Positions 44,124 through 52,683 of a stretch of 64,000 nucleotides of DNA are shown here, in pieces. Each line of letters starts with the position of its first letter. Positions within the stretch are counted from its first letter, which is position 1. The stretch is taken from contig NZ_KB891586.1 of assembly GCF_000373485.1 (NCBI RefSeq), positions 138,734 through 202,733 of the forward strand, written 5' to 3'. The notes under the pieces are model-generated. The model was given only the letters and a program-made list of their open reading frames with translations, was not told where the DNA came from and did no database searches. The position numbers and the translations under genes are program-made. The DNA is from Dasania marina DSM 21967. Its GTDB lineage: Bacteria; Pseudomonadota; Gammaproteobacteria; Pseudomonadales; Dasaniaceae.

Positions 44124-44767
44124 GCATAACGCTAACCGGCACCAAGCAACTAACCAGGCAAATACGCGCCTTGCGCACCACGCCTAGTGAGCGCAAAAAA
44201 GCCAACCGGCAAATGGCAAAAAAAGGCGCGGCGTATTCAAAAAAACGCATACGCAGCCAGCGTGATTTAAGCGGCTCGCCATGGGCCAGCCGCAAAGCCA
44301 AAAGCCGCCGCAAAATGCTGCGGGGTTTAAGCCGAACCATGGTGGCCTTTGGTGACGAAAAGAAAGGCACCATCGGTTACAAAAATGCATTAACCGGGCA
44401 AATAGCCAGGGCGCACCAAGAGGGCATAAACGAAACCCTAACCGCCGAAAAAGCACAACGCATTAACGGCACGCCCAATTACGATGGCCCCGCCACCACC
44501 AAACAGGCAAAAGCACTCAGGGCCGAGGGTTACAAAATACGGCGCACCGGTAGCAAGGGCTACAAAAAGGCCACCATAAAATGGATAAAGCAAAATATAA
44601 AGCTGGGGCAAGCGGGTTTGATCTTGCGCATCATGCGCGATGAAAAATCAAAAAGCAGTTGGGCAATACCCCTGCCCGAACGTAGCTTTCTTGGGGTAAC
44701 CCCCAGCGAGCGCGAACAAATGATGGATTTTATTTTTAACAACACATTGCACAACGTAAAAGGGTAA
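44120..44767 (+). CDS. Phage virion morphogenesis / tail completion protein (gpS family)
   Basis: 215 residues, very basic (SPWASRKAKSRRKML), with the family core FGDEKKGTIGYKN..IARAHQEG and the C-terminal PLPERSFLGVTPSE. gpS acts with gpR in finishing the tail. Confidence 0.88.
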   Translation: MSITLTGTKQLTRQIRALRTTPSERKKANRQMAKKGAAYSKKRIRSQRDLSGSPWASRKAKSRRKMLRGLSRTMVAFGDEKKGTIGYKNALTGQIARAHQEGINETLTAEKAQRINGTPNYDGPATTKQAKALRAEGYKIRRTGSKGYKKATIKWIKQNIKLGQAGLILRIMRDEKSKSSWAIPLPERSFLGVTPSEREQMMDFIFNNTLHNVKG

Positions 44768-44772
44768 CCACC

Positions 44773-45879
44773 ATGCTAGGTCAAGTCTCTGTTTCAAACG
44801 GTAATTTAAACCAAGGCGATGCACCGGGCATTGAAAAAAAGGTGCTTTTTATTGGTGTTGGCGATATTAGCCTTAACAGCACTATTTCAGTGAATGCCCA
44901 AACCGATCTTGATGTGGTGTTAGGTGGCAACGATTCAGCCATCAAAACCCAAGTGCTAGCCGCCCAACAAAACGGTGGCGACTTATGGCAAGCATGGGCG
45001 CGGCCCATTGATGGCGCCGACGATTGGCAAGACGAAGCCGACCTAGCCATGCAAACCATTTCACCCGAAATGATAGCCGTGTGCACACCCATTACCGCTA
45101 GCACCGACCTAGAAGCCGCCCACACCTATGCCGAAGGCTTACGCACCAGCCTAGGCCGCCGTGTGGCGGTAGTGATGGCAACCGCCGGTATCGACTTTGT
45201 AAACCAAGCGTGGCCCGATTACGAAACCACACAAGCCGCACTCACCAACGGTGTAGCGGCCAACCGCGTAGCCGCCGTGCCCTTAACCCATGGCAACAAC
45301 CTAGGCGTATTAATGGGCCGCTTATGCCGTGCCGATGTTAGCGTTAGCGATTCCCCCATGCGCACCGCCACGGGTGCCAACATAGGCCTAGGCGCCACAC
45401 CGGTAGATAAAAACGATGTGCCCTACAGCAACGCAACGGCAGCAACACTAGATGCTAACCGCCTAACCGTGGTGCAAACCTACCCCGACTTACCCGGCAC
45501 CTACTGGGGCGACTGCAACCTGCTAGAAGTACCCGGCGGCGACTATTCCGTTATTGAATACCTACGCCCCGTTGATAAAGCCTGCCGCGCTGTGCGCCTT
45601 ATCGAAATTGGCATGGTGGCAAACCGCGCTATTAATTCAACACCTATTAGCCAAGCCAGCACCAAAAACAAACTAATGAAGCCGCTACGCAGCATGGCTA
45701 AATCCAGCGTGTTTAATTCCGATGTATTACCCGGCGAAATAGAACCCCCTAGCGACAATGCCGTGCAACTGGTGTGGAAAAGCAAAACCGAATTAGAAAC
45801 CTACATCAGCATTAAACCCTACGATGCACCTAAAACCATTACCACCGTAGTGTATTTAGATTTAAGCAACCCGTCATAA
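44773..45879 (+). CDS. Tail sheath protein, HP1-type (DUF2586 family)
   Basis: 368 residues. It resembles the sheath of HP1/K139-type phages (VLFIGVGD, RRVAVVMATAGID, GRLCRADVSVSDSPMRTATG, LPGTYWGDCNLL) rather than P2 gpFI. It contracts to drive the tube into the host. This assignment is one reason to place the phage in the HP1-like branch. Confidence 0.88.
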   Translation: MLGQVSVSNGNLNQGDAPGIEKKVLFIGVGDISLNSTISVNAQTDLDVVLGGNDSAIKTQVLAAQQNGGDLWQAWARPIDGADDWQDEADLAMQTISPEMIAVCTPITASTDLEAAHTYAEGLRTSLGRRVAVVMATAGIDFVNQAWPDYETTQAALTNGVAANRVAAVPLTHGNNLGVLMGRLCRADVSVSDSPMRTATGANIGLGATPVDKNDVPYSNATAATLDANRLTVVQTYPDLPGTYWGDCNLLEVPGGDYSVIEYLRPVDKACRAVRLIEIGMVANRAINSTPISQASTKNKLMKPLRSMAKSSVFNSDVLPGEIEPPSDNAVQLVWKSKTELETYISIKPYDAPKTITTVVYLDLSNPS

Positions 45880-45914
45880 CAGCACAACCGTTACCTTTTT
45901 AGGAGCACAGCAAC

Positions 45915-46364
45915 ATGGCTTTATCTGGACAACAAGTAGACGTACAACTAGGCGACTTACGGGTGCGCTTTGAAAACATATCACTCACCATTGACGATGG
46001 CCGCAGCGGCGCAAAATCAAACGGTGTGCCTAATGGTGTATTGGGTGGTGCGTATTCCGCTAGTGGCGAAATAGAAGTAGACACCGCTAATTTCAGCCTA
46101 ATTATTGAAGCGGCACGTTCGTCGGGCTCTTTCGTAGCCATGCCGCCCTTTGATGCAGTCTTTAATGCCGAAGGTGGCGACAACGAAAAGCTAAACATAG
46201 AAGCCTTTGGCTGCCTACTAAAAGCCAGCGACATATTAAACGCCGCTAGCGAAGGTGGCGAAAAGCTAAAGCATAAATTCCCCTTTGAAGTAACCGACCC
46301 CGATTTTGTACGCATTAACGGTGTGCCTTACCTCAACAGCGAATTAACCGACGGCCTTATTTAA
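45915..46364 (+). CDS. Tail tube protein, HP1-type (DUF2597 family)
   Basis: 149 residues; MALSGQQVDVQLGDLRVRFE and EIEVDTANFSLIIEAARSSGS match small tube proteins that follow the sheath gene in HP1-like phages. AGGAG precedes the ATG. Confidence 0.87.
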   Translation: MALSGQQVDVQLGDLRVRFENISLTIDDGRSGAKSNGVPNGVLGGAYSASGEIEVDTANFSLIIEAARSSGSFVAMPPFDAVFNAEGGDNEKLNIEAFGCLLKASDILNAASEGGEKLKHKFPFEVTDPDFVRINGVPYLNSELTDGLI

Positions 46365-46366
46365 GC

Positions 46367-46579
46367 ATGGCCGACGAAGCCGACAAAGCCGCCGATTTGC
46401 ATGCCGCGCTTAACGACTCAGCCGTGCAAAACATTTTGGCGCAAACGTCATTTAACCAACCTAGCCACAGCCTGTGTATAGATTGCGACGATGACATACC
46501 CGATCAGCGCCGCGCCTATGGTGGCATTACGCGCTGCGTCGATTGCCAAAGCATATTTGACGAAATAGGCAGCCCATGA
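46367..46579 (+). CDS. TraR/DksA-type zinc-finger protein
   Basis: 70 residues ending in a four-cysteine zinc finger (CIDC ... RCVDC). Such short phage proteins resemble the C-terminal part of DksA, which binds the RNA polymerase secondary channel. It sits between the tube and lysis genes, overlapping the next gene by 4 bases. Confidence 0.85.
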   Translation: MADEADKAADLHAALNDSAVQNILAQTSFNQPSHSLCIDCDDDIPDQRRAYGGITRCVDCQSIFDEIGSP

Positions 46580-47160
46580 ACCTGCAGTTTGCCAACATTA
46601 AACAAGCCGTTATCAACAAGGGTTATGCGTTTTTTGAGAATGGCGATTACAACCTAAATATTATTGGGGTGCGCGCCAGCGATGTGCAATCTAATTTATT
46701 TAACGATGTGATCTGTGTGCTGTTTTACGTTAACGGCCTGCCCCATCGCTATGCATTCCAAGCCACCACCGACCCCGGCGTTTACTGGCGCCAAAACCCG
46801 CTTAACGTACGCGGCACCGCCATAGTAATGCCCAACCAATACCGTGGCCTATGGCAGCTGGGCTTGCACCAGGGTAAATACCAAGCCCTAGTGCAACGCA
46901 AGCCTATTACCGTTTACCGCGATGCCAACACCAACACCAGCTTAGAAATGGCGGGGCAAGTAGAAACCGGCTTCTTTGGCATCAATGCCCACATGGCTAG
47001 CGCCACCACCACTAGCCAACAGGTAAACAAATGGAGTGCAGGGTGCCAAGTGCTGGCCAACCCCGACGACTTTAGCCTGCTAATGGCCCTATGCAACAAA
47101 GCCGAGAGTTTATACGGCAACAACTTTACCTACACACTCATAGAAGAAGGCGACCTTTAA
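46576..47160 (+). CDS. Candidate endolysin with YkuD-like His...Ser-x-Gly-Cys motif
   Basis: 194 residues, no signal peptide. It lies directly before the holin genes, where HP1-type phages encode the lysozyme, yet shows no lysozyme, amidase or M15 motif. Instead the region GINAHMAS..VNKWSAGCQVLA recalls the HG...SxGC active site of L,D-transpeptidase-fold enzymes. Inference: a peptidoglycan peptidase of that fold acting as endolysin. The position supports a lysis role; the chemistry is unproven. Confidence 0.6.
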   Translation: MNLQFANIKQAVINKGYAFFENGDYNLNIIGVRASDVQSNLFNDVICVLFYVNGLPHRYAFQATTDPGVYWRQNPLNVRGTAIVMPNQYRGLWQLGLHQGKYQALVQRKPITVYRDANTNTSLEMAGQVETGFFGINAHMASATTTSQQVNKWSAGCQVLANPDDFSLLMALCNKAESLYGNNFTYTLIEEGDL

Positions 47161-47161
47161 C

Positions 47162-47632
47162 ATGCTAAAAAAACTGGCCAGCATTGCCACCGGCGGTTTG
47201 GGTAGCCTTTTTTTTGATGTGGCTAAAACCTACTTCCCGCCCGACATGAGCGAGCAACAACAGCAAACCCTAAAGCTGGCTTTTGAAAAAGCCGAAGCCG
47301 AAAAAGCCCGTGCCATGGATAGCGCCATAGTAGAGGCCGAACAAGCCTTAACCGAACGCATAACCCAGCTAGAGGGCAGCGCCAGCGATCTTTTGCGCAT
47401 ACCCCTACTAGGCACCCTAATTATATTTTTGCGTGGCTGCCAGCGCCCGTTATGGGGTTTTGCCACCTTGTATTTAGACTTTAAATGGTTTTCGCAATGG
47501 GATTTAGACGAGCAACAACAAACAGCACTTATTGTTATTAACGTGCTAGTGCTGGGCTTTTTGTTTGGCGAGCGGGCCATTAAAAATGTAATGCCCCTAA
47601 TCAATGATTTCATTAAAAAACGCGATGCCTAA
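47162..47632 (+). CDS. Holin with three-helix type C-terminal region
   Basis: 156 residues: an amphipathic N-terminus, a long charged helix (about 30-75), then hydrophobic segments (LLRIPLLGTLIIFLRGCQRPLW; ALIVINVLVLGFLFGERAI). This resembles the GTA/3TM holin family. It follows the endolysin candidate by one base and probably forms the membrane hole for lysis. Confidence 0.78.
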   Translation: MLKKLASIATGGLGSLFFDVAKTYFPPDMSEQQQQTLKLAFEKAEAEKARAMDSAIVEAEQALTERITQLEGSASDLLRIPLLGTLIIFLRGCQRPLWGFATLYLDFKWFSQWDLDEQQQTALIVINVLVLGFLFGERAIKNVMPLINDFIKKRDA

Positions 47633-47645
47633 GGGAAAGCACAAC

Positions 47646-47849
47646 ATGGAGCAATCTAATTCAATTTTGCATTACATTAGCTTGTTTTTTGCAGTTTTAT
47701 TTAGCATCAGCATTAGCGAACTGGCCATGCTGGTTAGCATATTTGTGGGCTTAGTCACCGCAGGCGTTAACTGGTACTACAAACACAAAAACACCAAACT
47801 CGCAGAAGCGCGTTTAGAACTAGAGAGAATAAACCATGAGCAAAAATAA
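47646..47849 (+). CDS. Small HP1-type holin or antiholin
   Basis: 67 residues from the ATG at 47646 (MEQSNSILHYISLFF). Two membrane segments and a charged tail (KHKNTKLAEARLELERI), as in the HP1 holin family. It may be the true holin, with the upstream gene as partner, or the reverse. It overlaps the next gene by 14 bases. Confidence 0.8.
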   Translation: MEQSNSILHYISLFFAVLFSISISELAMLVSIFVGLVTAGVNWYYKHKNTKLAEARLELERINHEQK

Positions 47850-48320
47850 CAATCAAAACGGCACCGAAACCATCACCCTAGAGCTTAGCAACGGAAAAGA
47901 GTTAGCGTTTCACCTAACGCCCGAAAAATACACCAAATACATTGATGCGATGCAGCCGCACAACAAAGTAAACCCCGCCATTAATTTTTTAATGAGCGTG
48001 GTAGACGAAGACCACAAAGAGTATTTGCGCGACCTGGTTAAAAACCCCGCCACCGCCATAGCCATAACCGGTGAAGTAATCGAGGACTACGGCAACGATG
48101 TGGTGGTGTCAGCAAAAAAGAAATCGAGTGGATCACCCAGCGAGAAAAACAAATAGGCAGCAACGGCTTAACCGAGCTTGATTGCTTACTCGATAAATGG
48201 CTGCCCACAAAAGAGAGCAGCCCCGAAAACAAAGCCCGCGCCCTGTTTTTAGAAAACCGCTACTGGCGCAACATGGAAAACGCCGTAGCCAACGGCATAG
48301 GCAAAGCGTTTAAAAAGTAA
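47836..48320 (+). CDS. Tail assembly chaperone with programmed -1 frameshift
   Basis: Frame 0 encodes a 106-residue protein (47836-48156; MSKNNNQNGTETITLELSNG at the start). At 48114-48120 the heptamer A-AAA-AAG lies in the correct phase for -1 slippage, as in dnaX. Shifting there continues in an open frame to the stop at 48318-48320. The fusion is about 161 residues, with C-terminal segments EIEWITQREKQIGS and ALFLENRYWRNMENAV. Short and long chaperones from such shifts (lambda G/GT, P2 E/E') coat the tape measure before tail assembly. The tape measure gene lies nearby, after one small gene. Confidence 0.88.
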
Positions 48321-48344
48321 ACCCACTACAACAACAGGTGATAT

Positions 48345-48896
48345 ATGAAAGTTACAAAAGTAAAACTACAAGCCTGCCTAATGGCAGTGCTGTTATTAAC
48401 GGCAGGGCTAATGGCACAAGCCAGCCTAGCCCTGCCCCAGCCTAGCGCCTTAACGCATGGCGTTTTTGTTAACCAAACCATTCAAGTGGTTAACGATGCA
48501 AAGCATACCCACGCAGCCAACGTTGCTACGTTCGAAGTAACCAGCCACCTAAGCGCTTTGCAAAAAGTAGATGCCGCACACGGCCTCGTTGCGGCGTTCA
48601 TGGGCAGCGAGCCTATCAAGCCCTCCGGTAGTGTCACCGCACAGGGCAACAGCCACAGCGCGGCCACTATCGCCTTACAGCGTGTTGCCATCGCCGCTAA
48701 TGGTAAGCCATTGGGTGATAGTAACGATAAAAACGGCTTTGTTTTTAGCGCTAATAAGGGGCTTAGTTATAGTGAAAGCCTCTTTAATGTTTCACGAAAT
48801 TTGCCAGCGCATTTATTCAAATCAAAGGGGGATGCGCTGATGGTGTTCGCCTTACCAGCAGCAGCACCAGCCCACCACAAACGTGGCTATGGCTAA
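48345..48896 (+). CDS. Secreted protein of unknown function within the tail operon
   Basis: 183 residues with a clear signal peptide (hydrophobic residues about 10-28, cleavage near QASLALP). The mature part is Ala/Ser/His-rich with no recognised domain and ends in HHKRGYG. It sits between the tail chaperone and tape measure genes, where virion genes are normally contiguous. A translocated protein here suggests a cargo gene, or a spanin-like lysis factor without a membrane anchor. Confidence 0.72.
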   Translation: MKVTKVKLQACLMAVLLLTAGLMAQASLALPQPSALTHGVFVNQTIQVVNDAKHTHAANVATFEVTSHLSALQKVDAAHGLVAAFMGSEPIKPSGSVTAQGNSHSAATIALQRVAIAANGKPLGDSNDKNGFVFSANKGLSYSESLFNVSRNLPAHLFKSKGDALMVFALPAAAPAHHKRGYG

Positions 48897-48970
48897 TCGG
48901 CAGGCAGTTAAACACAACGGTTAATACTGGGTAAACATTTTATTTTTTAGCCCTAAAACAGGCTCTATTT

Positions 48971-50668
48971 ATGTCCTCTAAGCTAGAAAAATTATTTTTT
49001 CACGTTGCGCTAATTGATGGCACTAGCAAAGGCGTGGATAAAATAACGGCCAAAATAGATGGGCTGCAACAGCGCGCCAAAAAAGGCATGCAAGGCATTG
49101 CCATAGGCGCGGCAGGTTTGGCGGCCACGGGCTATGGCCTTAGCCGCTTATTGCAGCCCAGTAAAGAAATGAACCAAGCCCTGGGCGAAACTGCCAGCCT
49201 TTTCGATGGCGATGCCAGCGCAGCCATGGCCAAACTTTCAAAAACAGCCGTGGCGCATTCTATGGAATATGGCACCAGCGCCACCGAGTTTGTAAAAGCC
49301 AGCTACGACATACAAAGCGCTATTGCCGGGTTAACCGGTGACGAGCTTAGCCAGTTCACCAAAAATAGTGCCGTGCTGGCCAAGGCTACCAAGGCCGATG
49401 CAGGCACCATTACTAATTATATGGGCACCATGTTTGGCATATTTAAAAACCAAGCCGTTGCCATGGGTAAAAACAATTGGGCCGAAGTGCTAACCGGGCA
49501 AACCGCCAGCGCCGTACAAATGTTTAAAACCACTGGTGGCGAAATGAGTGCCGCGTTTACCAGCGTGGGGGCCGAGGCCACCAGCAGCGGCATAGCTATG
49601 AATGAGCAAATGGCCATACTAGGCACCCTGCAGGCCACCATGAGTGGCAGCGAAGCCGGCACTAAATACAAAGCATTTTTGGGTGGTGTAGGTAAAGCCC
49701 AAAAAATGCTAGGGCTACAACTACAAGATAGCCAAGGCAAAATGCTGCCCATGGTAGAAATTTTAAGCCGCATTAAAGGCAAGTTTGGCGACATAGATAC
49801 CGTAGCCAAAAGCGACCTACTCGCCAAAGCCTTTGGCACTAAAGAGGCCACCGGCGTTATTAAATTATTAATGGCCGATACCGATGGCTTAGCCAACAGC
49901 ATACAAAAACTGGGCAACGTTACCGGCATGGATAAAGCCACCCAAATGGCCAAAGCCAACGTAAACGTGTGGGATCAGCTCAGCAGCACCGGCACCGGCA
50001 TGGCTATAGTGTTAGGACAAGTGATGCAGCCTGCCCTAACCCCCTTATTAGCCATGGTTATTCGCATGGGTAAAGCCACCCTAGCATGGAGCCAAGAACA
50101 CCCCACCCTAACCAAATACTTAGGCCTAGCCACCCTAGCCCTGTTTGGCCTAGTCGCCATAGCCTCTACCTTTGCGCTAGTGGGCGGCATTGCCACCATG
50201 GCTACCGTTGGTTGGGGCACGGCCACTTTAGCCACCAGCGTAATATTTGGCACCTTGGGCAAGGTGATGGCCTTTGCCAAAGCACAAACCATTGCCTTTG
50301 GTGTAGCCGCCTTAATTGCCGGTGCGCCTATTTGGCTAATTGTGGCGGCAGTAACCGCCGTAATCGCCGCCGTAGCCGCGTTAATTTATTACTGGGACGA
50401 TTTAAAAACCAGCCTTATGGATAGCAAAGCCTTTAAAGCCGTGGCCGGTTTTTTTGGTTTTGCTAGCAGTGGTGATGCCCCCAACATGCCCACCCTTAAC
50501 AGCGGCAGCAGCGACCCCAACGCCGGTGGCGGTAACAACACCCTGCACAATATTAGCAGCGCCGTTAGCAACAACCAGCGCAGCATTAACGTTGAAAAAA
50601 TCGAAATGAATGGCAGCAGTAAAGGCGGCCAAGACATAGCCGACGAACTCGCCATGGTGGCTGGCTAA
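48971..50668 (+). CDS. Tail tape measure protein
   Basis: 565 residues. The N-terminal half carries the phage-tail tape-measure core (MNQALGETASLFDGD, YGTSATEFVKASYDIQSAIAG, MEQMAILGTLQATM-like pattern). Hydrophobic segments near 375-420 and 435-475 insert in the host membrane during DNA entry. Its length sets the tail length and is short compared with P2 gpT (about 815), so a shorter tail is expected. Stop and next start overlap. Confidence 0.93.
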   Translation: MSSKLEKLFFHVALIDGTSKGVDKITAKIDGLQQRAKKGMQGIAIGAAGLAATGYGLSRLLQPSKEMNQALGETASLFDGDASAAMAKLSKTAVAHSMEYGTSATEFVKASYDIQSAIAGLTGDELSQFTKNSAVLAKATKADAGTITNYMGTMFGIFKNQAVAMGKNNWAEVLTGQTASAVQMFKTTGGEMSAAFTSVGAEATSSGIAMNEQMAILGTLQATMSGSEAGTKYKAFLGGVGKAQKMLGLQLQDSQGKMLPMVEILSRIKGKFGDIDTVAKSDLLAKAFGTKEATGVIKLLMADTDGLANSIQKLGNVTGMDKATQMAKANVNVWDQLSSTGTGMAIVLGQVMQPALTPLLAMVIRMGKATLAWSQEHPTLTKYLGLATLALFGLVAIASTFALVGGIATMATVGWGTATLATSVIFGTLGKVMAFAKAQTIAFGVAALIAGAPIWLIVAAVTAVIAAVAALIYYWDDLKTSLMDSKAFKAVAGFFGFASSGDAPNMPTLNSGSSDPNAGGGNNTLHNISSAVSNNQRSINVEKIEMNGSSKGGQDIADELAMVAG

Positions 50669-50985
50669 TGAGCACCTACAGCGATTTATTAATTATTGAC
50701 GACGACATAAGCCACGACGATGGCGGCTTAGCCGTGCTAGTGCTAGATGCCGATTGCATCGCCCAAGATATAAAACACATGATTCGCGAAAGCGGTTTGC
50801 TAGTGCAAATGGTTGGCCAACGCGATGCCCTAAACGTGCAAAGCCTAATGCGTGAAATAGAGCACCGCGCCGAAGGCGACACCCGCCTACAACCCGGCAC
50901 CGCCACCATGCAAAGGCTAAGCAATAGCCACTTTATTTTTACCGCCGACACCGTAGCGTTTGGCACCATAGAGGTAAGCTTGTAA
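50668..50985 (+). CDS. Baseplate-associated protein, DUF2590 family
   Basis: 105 residues; LLIIDDDISHDDGG, QDIKHMIRESGLL and the MREIEHRAEGDTRLQPGTA stretch match a small family found between tape measure and baseplate J genes of HP1-like phages. Probably a gpW-like baseplate wedge part. ATG overlaps both neighbours. Confidence 0.82.
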   Translation: MSTYSDLLIIDDDISHDDGGLAVLVLDADCIAQDIKHMIRESGLLVQMVGQRDALNVQSLMREIEHRAEGDTRLQPGTATMQRLSNSHFIFTADTVAFGTIEVSL

Positions 50986-52151
50986 TGGCCGATTTTGAAG
51001 CCCTAGTAAAAAGCGCTGGCATACCCACTAGCCACAGCGAGCTAAAAACAAAACTCGCTACCGAAGCCGCCAGCGCGCAATACGAAAGCCTAGGCATTAA
51101 CAACAACAGCGAGCAATCCCCGTTTTGGCGTGTGGTAGAGGCATTAATTACCGTGCCCACCCTGTGGTTAATAAAAAGTTTAATCACCACCTTACTGCCC
51201 AACCTCTACGTTAAAACCGCCGTAGATGAAAGCCTAGACGATTTAGCCTGGGGCTACGACCTTACCCGCAAGCTGGCCACCAAAACCCAAGGCAGCCTGC
51301 AATTTAGCCGCGTGGATAGCAGCGGCACGCTAACCATAGAAGTGGGCAGCATTATAAAAACCAACCCCATTAACGGCACCGTTTACCAAGTAGAGCTAAC
51401 CGAAAGTTGTGTATTTGCCGATGGCGAAAGCGTTAAAACCGCCACCGTAATAGCCACCCAAGCCGGTGCCGGCCACAACTTAGCCGCCGGTTATTTTAAC
51501 GCCCTATTAGCGCCTATTAGCGGGGTAAGCGTTACCAACCTAAGCGAGTGGATAAGCAGCGCCGGTGCAGATACCGAAAGCAACGACCAATTGCGCCTAC
51601 GCTGCCAAAACCAATTTAGCGCCCTTAACCAATACCACACCAATGCGGTGTACACATCGCTAATCACCAGCTTTGCAGGCATAGGCGTTAACAATGTGTT
51701 TTTTGATGCCAACGCCCCACGCGGCCCCGGCAGTGCCGATGCTTATTTGTTATTAGATAGCGGCGAGCCCGATGCCCCCCTATTAGCAGCGGTGCAGGCC
51801 CACATTATGGACGATGGCAACCACGGCCACGGAGACGACATGCAAGTAAAAGCCATGCCCGCCTTGCTGCAAACCTTAACCGCCACACTGTGGTTTAACA
51901 GCCACGTAAGCAGCGAAGAAACCACCCAAATAACCACCGATGCAGAGCAATTTATACGCTGTGCGTTTCGCGAAAACACCAACTACAACGCCAGCCAAAC
52001 TATGCCGCATTCGCTGTTTAGTTTTTCAAAACTAGGTGCCGAATTGCACGCGCAATTTAGCGGCCTAGCATCCGTTGATTTTAGTTTAAGCGACATTAGC
52101 AGCGGCCTAGAAGTGCCGCGGCTAAGCACCTTAACCATGGTTACCCCATGA
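50985..52151 (+). CDS. Baseplate J-like wedge protein
   Basis: 388 residues with the baseplate J pattern (LYVKTAVDESLDDLAWGYDL, GTVYQVELTESCVFADGESV, SAGADTESNDQLRLRCQNQF, GPGSADAYLLLD). It forms the wedge arm linking hub and fibres. It overlaps the gpI-like gene by 4 bases. Confidence 0.93.
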   Translation: MADFEALVKSAGIPTSHSELKTKLATEAASAQYESLGINNNSEQSPFWRVVEALITVPTLWLIKSLITTLLPNLYVKTAVDESLDDLAWGYDLTRKLATKTQGSLQFSRVDSSGTLTIEVGSIIKTNPINGTVYQVELTESCVFADGESVKTATVIATQAGAGHNLAAGYFNALLAPISGVSVTNLSEWISSAGADTESNDQLRLRCQNQFSALNQYHTNAVYTSLITSFAGIGVNNVFFDANAPRGPGSADAYLLLDSGEPDAPLLAAVQAHIMDDGNHGHGDDMQVKAMPALLQTLTATLWFNSHVSSEETTQITTDAEQFIRCAFRENTNYNASQTMPHSLFSFSKLGAELHAQFSGLASVDFSLSDISSGLEVPRLSTLTMVTP

Positions 52152-52672
52152 TTAGCTTACGCCTACCCACATGGCTAAGCCGTGGTGAAATAGTAAAAAT
52201 TAAACAACTGGCCCAGCGCTGGTGGCAGTTAGTGGAGGGCTGGCTTTTTTGGATAGCCAGCCAAAACGATGCCGACACCTGCAAGCTAGAAGTGCTGAAT
52301 TTATTAGCCTACCAACGCGGCATTAGCCGCTTTGCCAGCGAGCCCGAATGGCTATACCGCAAGCGCGTAAAATTTGCCAAAGCCAACAGCGAAGACGCGG
52401 GCAGCGTAGTAGGCCTAAAGCGAATTTTTGTGCGCTTAGGCGTGGGCTATGTAGAAGTAAACGAACGCGACCCCAGCAAAGATTGGGACGTAATCACGCT
52501 AGTTATGACCGATGCACAACTGGCCAGCAACACCACGCTTTTACAATTAATGGTCGACATGTACGGGCGCACTTGCCGCCGTTATGAATTTGAAACCATC
52601 ACAACCATTGCGCTGCAAATGCGCAGCATAGAACTACACGGCGATTACTATTACGACCGTGCCACACTGTAG
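52148..52672 (+). CDS. Tail protein I-like baseplate protein
   Basis: 174 residues; LEVLNLLAYQRGISRFASEPE and LYRKRVKFAKANSEDAGS are typical of phage tail protein I, which follows baseplate J and precedes the fibre gene, as here. Confidence 0.85.
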   Translation: MISLRLPTWLSRGEIVKIKQLAQRWWQLVEGWLFWIASQNDADTCKLEVLNLLAYQRGISRFASEPEWLYRKRVKFAKANSEDAGSVVGLKRIFVRLGVGYVEVNERDPSKDWDVITLVMTDAQLASNTTLLQLMVDMYGRTCRRYEFETITTIALQMRSIELHGDYYYDRATL

Positions 52673-52683
52673 AGGTTATTTTA

